Shown here: in pieces, positions 1 through 5,719 of the stretch
Layout: the number at the start of each line of letters is the position of its first letter
Numbering within the stretch: position 1 is the stretch's first letter
Assembly: GCA_017998755.1 (NCBI GenBank)
Contig: JAGOCL010000133.1
Coordinates: 1 to 6,839 of the forward strand
Direction of reading: 5' to 3'
From: Spirochaetota bacterium
Lineage (GTDB): Bacteria > Spirochaetota > GWE2-31-10 > MWDO01
DNA length: 6,839 nucleotides
Translations under genes and position numbers: made by a program
The notes under the pieces: generated by a model
Told to the model about the DNA's origin: nothing
Database searches by the model: none
What the model saw: the letters and a program-made list of their open reading frames with translations, nothing else

Positions 1-1
1 A

Positions 2-178
2 AATTATCTTCAAGAAATAAGGAAATCGAATTTGTATTTTGTAAACAACTATTATTTTCTTATTAAAGATGAAATATATTACGAAATTACTAATATAACA
101 GATTCTATTATAAACATAAAAATAAAAACAAGAGTACTTTCATTCAAAGACGGAACGACTAAAGAAATTAATTATTGA
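2..178 (+). CDS. C-terminal end of an unidentified protein (partial, 5' end outside the window)
   Basis: The frame starting at base 2 stays open for 58 codons to a TGA at 176-178, while the other two forward frames close early (TAA at 64-66 and at 18-20). In DNA this AT-rich, an open frame that stops exactly where the next gene begins suggests a real gene tail. The peptide is rich in Asn, Ile, Tyr and Lys and has alternating hydrophobic and polar residues (for example NIKIKTRVLSF), which suggests beta strands. It ends in DGTTKEINY. There is no membrane helix and no recognisable motif. The TGA overlaps a possible TTG start of the next gene and lies 5 bases before its first ATG, so the two are probably cotranscribed and perhaps translationally coupled. 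The function is unknown. Confidence 0.55.
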   Translation, partial: NYLQEIRKSNLYFVNNYYFLIKDEIYYEITNITDSIINIKIKTRVLSFKDGTTKEINY

Positions 179-183
179 AAAAT

Positions 184-561
184 ATGAATGAATACGATTA
201 TGAATTCAAGTTTATCATATCTCTTATTATTACAATAATAACAGAGACTCTAACAATTTTGTTTTTATACTATATTTTTAGGAAAAGATTAAAAACGCCT
301 ATAAAAATTGATACTATATTAATTAGCGGAATTATTCCGTCGTTAGCAACTTTGCCGTATTTGTGGTTTATTTTGCCTTTATTTATACGCGCCTATTTAT
401 TATTTATTGTCGTCGGCGAGATTAGCGTCGTAATTATCGAGTCGATAATATTATTTTATCTATTGAAAATCAAATTTTTATATAGCGTCGTCGTATCATT
501 AATATGCAATCTATGCTCTTTTTTATTAGGAGTCGTTTTAAAAAATCTTGTTAAGCTATAA
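184..561 (+). CDS. small four-helix integral membrane protein, function unknown
   Basis: This is a hypothetical membrane protein of 125 residues from the ATG at 184, or 128 from an in-frame TTG at 175 that overlaps the upstream stop codon. Neither start has a good Shine-Dalgarno sequence; I prefer the ATG, but coupled initiation at the TTG is possible. Counting from the TTG start, hydrophobic segments lie near residues 12-35, 46-70, 72-97 and 101-123. A basic RKRLK patch follows the first helix, and a Pro-rich, aromatic stretch (residues 55-68, with LPYLWFILP) sits in the second. Glu24, Glu82 and Glu89 lie in or beside the helices. I see no catalytic motif or signal peptide. Close spacing suggests it forms an operon with the partial gene upstream. 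I do not recognise a named family. Confidence 0.75.
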   Translation: MNEYDYEFKFIISLIITIITETLTILFLYYIFRKRLKTPIKIDTILISGIIPSLATLPYLWFILPLFIRAYLLFIVVGEISVVIIESIILFYLLKIKFLYSVVVSLICNLCSFLLGVVLKNLVKL

Positions 562-581
562 TTTTTTGCGTTTTAAAATAA

Positions 582-606
582 CGATAGCCGGTTTCGCCGG
601 CTGTCG
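582..606 (-). terminator. intrinsic terminator of ileS
   Basis: A 10-bp stem (582-591 with 597-606, one G-T pair) has a GC-rich core, GCCGG/CCGGC, around a 5-base loop. It starts 2 bases beyond the ileS stop codon. Read on the - strand it is followed by TTATTTT, a serviceable U-rich tail. On the + strand no T-run follows, so it suits ileS better than the convergent membrane-protein gene, although it may weakly stop both. Confidence 0.75.
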
Positions 607-608
607 AC

Positions 609-3600
609 TTACGCCTTATCAAGATCAATTTTAATATCGACTTCGTCCACATTGGCGTCGAATTTAGGATCGCCGCCGGTTGTAATGTCTAGGGCGAGCG
701 TTTCGTCTTTGACGGTTTTATCCCACGCAGAGATAGCTGCGCATATGTGTTCCGGAGCGTTGTACGTTATTTTTATTCTATCCGCGACATGCAGATTTTT
801 ATCTTTTCTAAGGTTCTGAATATGTCTGATAAATTCCCGCGCGATTCCTTCTTCCACGAGCTCTTTGGTCAAGGTCGAATCGAGCGCGACGGTAAGAGAT
901 CCATCGTTAAGTATCGTTAAGCCCTCTTTCTCTTTTCTTTCGACAAGAACGTCTTCTAGCGCTAGAGAATATTCTACTTCTCCGGCTTTTACTTTTATAT
1001 CCTTGCCGTCTTCCAAATCGCGGGCTTCTTTAGCTCCGAATTTCGAGATAATATCGGCTAGAGTTTTCATATCTTTACCGGCTTTTTTCCCGAGAACTCT
1101 AAAGTTTGCTTTACATGTAAGAGTTACAAGTTTTTCCTCTTCCTGTTCAAATACTACGTTTTTAACGTTAAGTTCTTCCATTAATATAGATTCCATTTTG
1201 GAAAGCAATCTTATATCGTTTTCATTTTTGGTGATGCAATATAGGGAATTAAGCGGTTTCCTGAGATTTATACCTATTTTGGATCTCAAACTTCGACCCA
1301 TCTCTACGGCGATCTGAACTATATCCATCTCAGCTTCCAACTCTTTATCCCGGATCGTAGGGTTCTCTTTGGGGTAATCGCAAAGATGGACGGACTCCGG
1401 CATTTCTTCGCCTCTTAAATTCGAGTAAATATAATCCGACAAGAACGGCGCAATAGGAGCCGACAAAATTGTAAATTTCATTAGCGCGTTATATAGAGCG
1501 GAATACGCCTCGTTTTTATCGTTGTCGTCTTCGGACTTCCAAAATCGCCTTCTTGATCTGCGGATATACCAGTTGGTCAAACCGTCGATAAACTTATACA
1601 AAAATTTTATCGCCTTTTGAAAATCATATTCCGACAGAGCCGTATCGACTTCGGAAGAGAGTTTCTCGACGGAACTGTTTAGCCATATATCGAGAGGATT
1701 CTGAAAACTGTCCGCTTTGTTTTTGGGAGACCATTTATCAATATTGGCGTATGTAACAAAAAACGAGTAGGAATTCCAAAGAGGAAGATGAAAGTTTCTA
1801 ATCACTTCCGAGACGCCTGTTTCTGAAAAGAGCAATTCGCCCGCTTTAACGGCGGCGGAGTTCATTAGATACAACCGGAGGGCGTCGGCGCCGTATTTAT
1901 CGAAAATATAGTTTACTTCCGGGTAATTCTTCAATCTTTTAGACATTTTTCTGCCGTCTTCCGCCAACACAAGTCCGTTGACTACGACGTTCTTGAAGGC
2001 GTTCTTTTTGAAAAGTCCGGCGCCCAAAACTACCAGCGTATAAAACCAACCCCTCGTTTGATCGAGCCCCTCGGCGATAAAGTCCGCCGGATAGGTCGAT
2101 TCAAATTTCTCTTTATTCTCAAAAGGGTAGTGATTTTGAGCGTAAGGCATTGCCCCCGACTCAAACCAGCAGTCCAGTACTTCCTCTATACGGCTCATAG
2201 AAGAACCGCATTTTTTACATTTTAGCTTTATAGGATCTACGAAATGTATATGAATGTCGTTTATTTTTTTGCCGCTAAGTTTCTCAAGTTCATCGACGCT
2301 TCCGACGCAGAGCGTTTCGCCGCACTCTTCGCACTTCCATACCGGTATCGGACATCCCCAATATCTGTTTCGGCTGATAGCCCAGTCCCGCGCCTGCTCG
2401 ATCCACTTGCCGAATCGTCCCTCTTTTATATGCGCGGGAACCCAGTTGATTTTTCCGTTAGCGTCGATCATGTCTTGTTTTATAGTCTGAATATTGACAA
2501 ACCAGCTTGATACCGCTTTATAGATAAGCGGTTCGTCGCATCTCCAGCAGTGAGGGTAGGAGTGTTGATATGTTTCATGTTTTATCAGTTTCTTTTCGTC
2601 TTTTAAGCGTTTCATTATATCTTTATCAGCTTTTTTAACGTGAATTCCTTTGTAATCAAAAACTTCGTCCGTGAACTTCGCCTCGTCGTCGATAGGACAA
2701 ACCGTCGGAAGTCCCTCTTTTTTGCCGATTTCCGCGTCGTCTTCGCCAAATCCCGGCGCTATATGTACGATCCCCGTTCCCGAATCGGTCGATACGTGAT
2801 GACCGAGAGTTACTCTAAACGCGCCGTTATTCTCCTCGTCTTTGAAGTATGGGAAAAGCGGTTCGTATTTCATCCCGACGAGATCTTTTCCAGTATATTT
2901 CTTTACGATCTTGATTGAATCCAAGTTTTGATAATATTTTGACAATAACGCTTCCGCTAAAATGTAACTTCGCCCTTCGTCTTCTATCTTGACGTAAGTT
3001 ATATCTTCGCCGACGGCTAAGCCCATATTTGAAGGGAGCGTCCAAGGAGTAGTCGTCCACGCGAGAATATAACAATTCTCCTCCCCCTTGATCTTGAATG
3101 CGACGGTTATCGCCGGATCTTGAACGTCTTTGTAGCCCTGATTAGTCTCGAAATTCGATAGGGGAGTAGCGCATCTTGGGCAATACGGTAGGATCTTGTG
3201 CCCCTCGTAAATAAGCCCTTTTTCCCAAAGCGACTTGAAAACGTTCCATATAGACTCCATATAATCGAGGTCCATAGTTCTGTAAGAATTCTTGAAATCC
3301 ACCCATCGCCCCATGCGGTCGATAGTTTTTTCCCATTCGTTTGTGTATCTCAAAACGCTTGCGCGGCACGCTTCGTTAAATTTATCTATACCGTAGTCAA
3401 GTATCTCTTTTTTACTGTTGAGATTCAAATCTTTTTCAATCAAATTCTCTACCGGCAGTCCGTGACAGTCCCAGCCCCATCTTCTTTCGACGTATTTGCC
3501 TTTCATCGTTTGGTATCTGGGGACTATATCTTTTATGGTTCCCGGTAATATATGTCCGTAGTGCGGAAGTCCCGTCGCAAACGGAGGTCCGTCGTAAAAA

Positions 3601-3728
3601 ACATACTGCTCGTTGTCTCTATTTTTTTCGAGAGATTTTTCAAAATATTTGTTCCCTTCCCATGTTTTTAAAACTTCTTCTTCCAGTTTTGAGAAATTTA
3701 CCTGCTTATCGACGTCCTTGAAAGCCAT
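609..3728 (-). CDS. ileS: isoleucyl-tRNA synthetase, type 2 (IleS2-like)
   Basis: This cytoplasmic enzyme charges tRNA-Ile with isoleucine using ATP and edits mischarged valine. The 1039-residue protein is full length. The class I ATP-binding signature HYGH is at residues 56-59 and the KMSKR loop at 594-598 (GRKMSKRLKNYPE). The inserted CP1 editing domain shows AWTTTPWTLPSN near 223-234 and HIAPGFGEDD at 322-331, which includes the conserved editing aspartate region. Cys pairs at 183/186, 394/397, 466/469 and 504/507 look like zinc knuckles. CWFESG (520-525) and DQTRGWFY (556-563) are typical catalytic-core motifs. NWYIRRSRRRFW (718-729) marks the anticodon-binding helical domain. The long C-terminal region without a final zinc finger, together with KMSKR followed by LKNYPE, indicates the eukaryote-like IleS2 group, which is generally little affected by mupirocin. 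The start is set by AGAGGT (3734-3739), 5 bases before the ATG. Confidence 0.98.
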   Translation of the reverse strand: MAFKDVDKQVNFSKLEEEVLKTWEGNKYFEKSLEKNRDNEQYVFYDGPPFATGLPHYGHILPGTIKDIVPRYQTMKGKYVERRWGWDCHGLPVENLIEKDLNLNSKKEILDYGIDKFNEACRASVLRYTNEWEKTIDRMGRWVDFKNSYRTMDLDYMESIWNVFKSLWEKGLIYEGHKILPYCPRCATPLSNFETNQGYKDVQDPAITVAFKIKGEENCYILAWTTTPWTLPSNMGLAVGEDITYVKIEDEGRSYILAEALLSKYYQNLDSIKIVKKYTGKDLVGMKYEPLFPYFKDEENNGAFRVTLGHHVSTDSGTGIVHIAPGFGEDDAEIGKKEGLPTVCPIDDEAKFTDEVFDYKGIHVKKADKDIMKRLKDEKKLIKHETYQHSYPHCWRCDEPLIYKAVSSWFVNIQTIKQDMIDANGKINWVPAHIKEGRFGKWIEQARDWAISRNRYWGCPIPVWKCEECGETLCVGSVDELEKLSGKKINDIHIHFVDPIKLKCKKCGSSMSRIEEVLDCWFESGAMPYAQNHYPFENKEKFESTYPADFIAEGLDQTRGWFYTLVVLGAGLFKKNAFKNVVVNGLVLAEDGRKMSKRLKNYPEVNYIFDKYGADALRLYLMNSAAVKAGELLFSETGVSEVIRNFHLPLWNSYSFFVTYANIDKWSPKNKADSFQNPLDIWLNSSVEKLSSEVDTALSEYDFQKAIKFLYKFIDGLTNWYIRRSRRRFWKSEDDNDKNEAYSALYNALMKFTILSAPIAPFLSDYIYSNLRGEEMPESVHLCDYPKENPTIRDKELEAEMDIVQIAVEMGRSLRSKIGINLRKPLNSLYCITKNENDIRLLSKMESILMEELNVKNVVFEQEEEKLVTLTCKANFRVLGKKAGKDMKTLADIISKFGAKEARDLEDGKDIKVKAGEVEYSLALEDVLVERKEKEGLTILNDGSLTVALDSTLTKELVEEGIAREFIRHIQNLRKDKNLHVADRIKITYNAPEHICAAISAWDKTVKDETLALDITTGGDPKFDANVDEVDIKIDLDKA

Positions 3729-3764
3729 ACGTTACCTCTATATATGAATGTTATTTTTGGAACT

Positions 3765-3793
3765 AATATACATAAAAAGTCTGATTTTGTCAA
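3765..3793 (-). promoter_or_regulatory. sigma-70 promoter of ileS
   Basis: On the - strand a perfect -35 box TTGACA (3793-3788) is separated by 17 bases from TATATT (3770-3765). Transcription would begin near 3758, giving a leader of only about 30 bases before the ATG at 3728. That leaves no room for a T-box leader, which many Firmicutes use to control ileS, so expression is probably constitutive. Confidence 0.8.
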
Positions 3794-3847
3794 ATTATTA
3801 CTATGTAATGAAAATCTCAAATAAGGAAAAATATTTTCAAATAGCTC

Positions 3848-3876
3848 TTGACTTGATAACAATTTTGTATTATCAT
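3848..3876 (+). promoter_or_regulatory. promoter of the Fur/PerR-family gene, overlapped by a dyad operator candidate
   Basis: TTGACT (3848-3853), a 17-base spacer and TATCAT (3871-3876) form a good sigma-70 promoter with a predicted start near 3883. An inverted repeat TGATAA-N10-TTATCA (3854-3875) fills the spacer and enters the -10 box. Another TTATCA half-site lies at 3892-3897. GATAA/TTATC half-sites are the building blocks of Fur and PerR boxes, so autoregulation by the downstream gene product is a reasonable inference. The spacing differs from the classical 7-1-7 box, so the operator assignment is tentative. Confidence 0.6.
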
Positions 3877-3910
3877 TCTAAATGAAACTAATTATCAACT
3901 AGGTAAAAAT

Positions 3911-4375
3911 ATGAAGAGAAATTGCGGACAGTGGGGACATAGATTAAGACAATGCGGTTATAAATGCACTCCGGGGAGAGAGGCGATCCTTGAGATACTG
4001 GAATGTAACGAAGGGCATTTGAGTCCGGAAGAGATTTTTACGTTAGTATCAAAAGAGTATCCCGAAATAGGACTAACTACTGTTTACCGGACGCTTGAGA
4101 TATTGGTAAGATTGGGAATTATAGTTAAATTGGAGATCGGGGACGGCAAGTCCCGTTACGAATTGTCGGAAAACCACGGGAAGAAATCTCATCATCATCA
4201 CCTTGTTTGCGATAGTTGCGGGAAAATTGTGGATTATTCGGATTTTATCGACGAAGAGGTAGAGTTAATAACTAAAATAGAGAAAACGTTGGAAAGAAAG
4301 AGAAATTTCAAGATCGAACATCATATAATCCAATTTCACGGATTATGCGGCGATTGTTATGTAAAAAAGGGGTAG
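3911..4375 (+). CDS. Fur/PerR-family metal-dependent transcriptional regulator
   Basis: This 154-residue DNA-binding repressor has the usual family length plus a slightly longer N-terminus. The winged-helix domain spans about residues 10-85, with the recognition helix in LTTVYRTLEIL (55-65). The C-terminal dimerisation and metal domain follows. Cys100/Cys103 and Cys146/Cys149 form the two CxxC pairs of the structural zinc site, and His36, Glu84, the HHHH run (94-97), Asp108 and His137/138 are candidates for the regulatory metal site. Asp108 (in GKIVDY) aligns with PerR Asp104, a residue linked to peroxide sensitivity, whereas the position of PerR Asp85 is Glu84 as in Fur. The N-terminus has additional cysteines (5, 15, 19) and a further one at 32. 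AGGT (3901-3904) lies 6 bases before the ATG. A peroxiredoxin gene follows by 88 bases in the same direction, which favours a peroxide or iron stress role. PerR versus Fur cannot be settled from sequence alone. Confidence 0.93.
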   Translation: MKRNCGQWGHRLRQCGYKCTPGREAILEILECNEGHLSPEEIFTLVSKEYPEIGLTTVYRTLEILVRLGIIVKLEIGDGKSRYELSENHGKKSHHHHLVCDSCGKIVDYSDFIDEEVELITKIEKTLERKRNFKIEHHIIQFHGLCGDCYVKKG

Positions 4376-4413
4376 GAAGATAAATTATGAATCTGACGTT
4401 TATTTGAGCGGAA

Positions 4414-4432
4414 TTATGCGGTAAACGCATAA
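4414..4432 (+). repeat. perfect 7-5-7 inverted repeat before the peroxiredoxin gene
   Basis: TTATGCG (4414-4420) and CGCATAA (4426-4432) are exact reverse complements around the 5-base spacer GTAAA. The 19-bp dyad lies 31 bases upstream of the peroxiredoxin start. No T-run follows, so it is a poor terminator. It overlaps a weak promoter candidate (TTGAGC at 4404-4409 and TAAAAT at 4430-4435, with an over-long 20-base spacer). An operator for a dimeric regulator or a stabilising RNA hairpin are both possible. Confidence 0.55.
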
Positions 4433-4463
4433 AATATTAAACATTTAACAAAAGGAGAACAAC

Positions 4464-5171
4464 ATGGAAGAACAAGTAATGAAATTGCCGAGAATCGGCG
4501 AGAAAGCGCCGGAATTTAAGGCGGTTACCACTCAGGGAGAGATTGATTTTCCTAAACAGTATGAAGGAAGCTGGGTTATACTATTCAGCCATCCGGCGGA
4601 TTTCACTCCCGTTTGTACTTCGGAATTTATGACTTTCGCTTCGCTTGAAGGGAAGTTCGCCGAGCTAAACTGCAAGTTAGTCGGATTGTCTGTGGACGGG
4701 CTTTACAGCCATATCGCATGGCTTCGAACTATCAAAGATAAGATCGAATATAAAGGGATGAAGAATGTAGAAGTAAAATTCCCTTTGATAGAAGATATCA
4801 CAATGGAAGTCGCTAAGAAGTACGGTATGATACAACCGGGCGAGAGTAATACTAAAGCGGTTAGAGCGGTATTTGTAATCGATCCAAAAGGAATAATCCG
4901 AACTATTATCTATTATCCTTTGAGTTTAGGTAGAAACTTCGACGAGTTATTGAGAGTCGTTATGGCTCTGAAAACCGCCGACGAATTTGGCATAGCCACG
5001 CCGGCCGATTGGAGACCGGGGGACGACGTAATAATCTCGCCTGCCGGCTCATGTAGCGCCGCAAAGGATAGAATGGACGGTAAAGAAGAAGGTCTTGAGT
5101 GTAAAGATTGGTTTTTCTGTACTAAAAAGATCGATAAAGATACGATTATGAAGAAGATTATTAAAAAGTAA
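4464..5171 (+). CDS. peroxiredoxin, AhpC/TSA superfamily, Prx6-like archaeal/bacterial type
   Basis: This cytosolic thiol peroxidase reduces hydrogen peroxide and organic hydroperoxides. The 235-residue length fits the long Prx6-type group. The active-site motif PADFTPVCTSE (44-54) supplies the peroxidatic Cys51 with Pro44 and Thr48, and Arg134 (in TKAVRAVF) is the candidate catalytic arginine. The C-terminal domain includes TPADWRPGDDVI (179-190) and ends with ECKDWFFCTKK, giving Cys213 and Cys219. Two such late cysteines spaced by five residues are known in archaeal homologues of this group, where one resolves the oxidised Cys51, so a 2-Cys mechanism is plausible despite the 1-Cys-like sequence. 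Cys70 and Cys197 are additional. AGGAG lies 7 bases before the ATG. The gene follows the Fur/PerR-like regulator and is closed by a strong terminator, so control by that regulator is likely. The electron donor is not encoded in the window. Confidence 0.96.
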   Translation: MEEQVMKLPRIGEKAPEFKAVTTQGEIDFPKQYEGSWVILFSHPADFTPVCTSEFMTFASLEGKFAELNCKLVGLSVDGLYSHIAWLRTIKDKIEYKGMKNVEVKFPLIEDITMEVAKKYGMIQPGESNTKAVRAVFVIDPKGIIRTIIYYPLSLGRNFDELLRVVMALKTADEFGIATPADWRPGDDVIISPAGSCSAAKDRMDGKEEGLECKDWFFCTKKIDKDTIMKKIIKK

Positions 5172-5177
5172 TTATAT

Positions 5178-5221
5178 TAGGGCTTTGAAAATATTAACCA
5201 TATTTTCAAAGCCCTATTTTT
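5178..5221 (+). terminator. strong intrinsic terminator of the peroxiredoxin gene
   Basis: A perfect 17-bp stem (5178-5194 with 5200-5216) encloses a 5-base loop and is followed directly by TTTTT (5217-5221). It begins 7 bases after the peroxiredoxin stop codon. It separates the regulator/peroxiredoxin unit from the NifX-like genes. Its last bases and its T-run are reused as the 5' arm of the next hairpin. Confidence 0.9.
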
Positions 5222-5264
5222 ATACCCTTAATGGAAACAATTTCCATTAAGGGTATAAAAATAG
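5214..5264 (+). repeat. perfect 24-bp inverted repeat with a 3-base loop
   Basis: Bases 5214-5237 and 5241-5264 are exact reverse complements around the loop CAA. The 24-bp stem is unusually long and without mismatch. It lies between the peroxiredoxin terminator and the first NifX-like gene and overlaps the preceding hairpin by three bases (5214-5216). No T-run follows on either strand, so it does not look like an ordinary terminator. It could be a transcript-stabilising or RNase III-cleaved hairpin, an antitermination device, or a recent inverted duplication. Confidence 0.85.
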
Positions 5265-5275
5265 TCCGGACTATT
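5260..5275. promoter_or_regulatory. 16-bp perfect palindrome, candidate operator
   Basis: AATAGTCCGGACTATT reads identically on both strands. It shares its first five bases with the end of the preceding 24-bp inverted repeat and ends 11 bases before the Shine-Dalgarno of the first NifX-like gene. A perfect even palindrome in this position suits the binding site of a dimeric regulator, or a small hairpin close to the ribosome-binding site. No clear -35/-10 pair is visible beside it; TATAAA at 5254-5259 is a possible -10 without a matching -35. Confidence 0.5.
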
Positions 5276-5299
5276 AAAAAAAAATTAAGGAGAAAATTT

Positions 5300-5704
5300 A
5301 TGAAGATTGTAATTTCAACGGACGGAGATAACGTATCCGCCCATTTCGGACGTTGTCCGGAATTTACCATTGTGGATATTGACGGCGGCAAGGTAATATC
5401 AAAAGAGGTTATCGGTAATCCGGGGCATAGTCCGGGGTATCTGCCTCAGTTTTTTCATGAAAAAGAGGTGGAATGTATAATCACCGGCGGAATGGGCGGG
5501 AACGCGCAAAATCTTTTTAATCAGTATAATATAAGACAATATGTAGGCGTATCGGGGAAAATCGATAGCGTTATCGCTCAAGCGCTTTCCGGAACTCTAA
5601 ATGGCGGAGAGTCTTTGTGTTCGCCCGGGGGCGGTCGGGGCTATGGAGTAGATAAAGCCGGCGGATGCGACCATGGCGGAAATCATAGTCATCATAATCA
5701 TTGA
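5300..5704 (+). CDS. NifX/NifB C-terminal-like (dinitrogenase Fe-Mo cofactor-binding fold) protein with His-rich tail
   Basis: The start is the ATG at 5300, preceded by AAGGAG (5287-5292) with 7-base spacing. An in-frame ATG at 5231 lies inside the long hairpin, lacks a ribosome-binding site, and would add a basic N-terminus foreign to the family. The protein has 134 residues. It begins with the family pattern MKIVISTDG, then AHFGRCPEFTIVD (14-26) with His15 and Cys19, NPGHSPG (40-46), and VECIITGGMGGNAQ (57-70), typical of the RNase H-like fold of PF02579 proteins that bind FeMo-co, its precursors or simpler iron-sulfur-molybdenum clusters. GGESLCSPGGG (102-112) is followed by a tail with Cys123 and His125, 129, 131, 132 and 134 that looks metal-binding. 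No nitrogenase genes are present, so a role in general iron-sulfur or metal handling is inferred. A paralogue follows after 15 bases. Confidence 0.92.
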   Translation: MKIVISTDGDNVSAHFGRCPEFTIVDIDGGKVISKEVIGNPGHSPGYLPQFFHEKEVECIITGGMGGNAQNLFNQYNIRQYVGVSGKIDSVIAQALSGTLNGGESLCSPGGGRGYGVDKAGGCDHGGNHSHHNH

Positions 5705-5719
5705 AAAAGGAGAAAGAAA

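Noticed and set aside
865..1317. 150-codon open frame on the + strand inside ileS
   Set aside because: It is antisense to a strongly conserved synthetase, has Ser-rich low-information content and no ribosome-binding site. The same holds for open frames at 2244-2510, 2254-2490, 2640-2918 and 3198-3548.
2827..3369. Two additional - strand open frames overlapping ileS (2827-3075 and 3142-3369)
   Set aside because: They are shifted-frame shadows of ileS, which is intact through the whole interval, so they do not indicate a frameshift or a nested gene.
3826..3838. GAAAA-ATA-TTTTC dyad between the divergent promoters
   Set aside because: It is short, A/T-dominated and expected by chance in this composition, and it is not placed on either core promoter.
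3729..3910. T-box or other long leader for ileS
   Set aside because: The near-consensus promoter at 3793-3765 leaves only about 30 bases of leader, and no T-box sequence is visible.
5231..5299. Upstream ATG giving a 23-residue extension of the first NifX-like protein
   Set aside because: It lies within the 24-bp hairpin, has no Shine-Dalgarno sequence, and the extension is absent from the family. The ATG at 5300 has an ideal AAGGAG.
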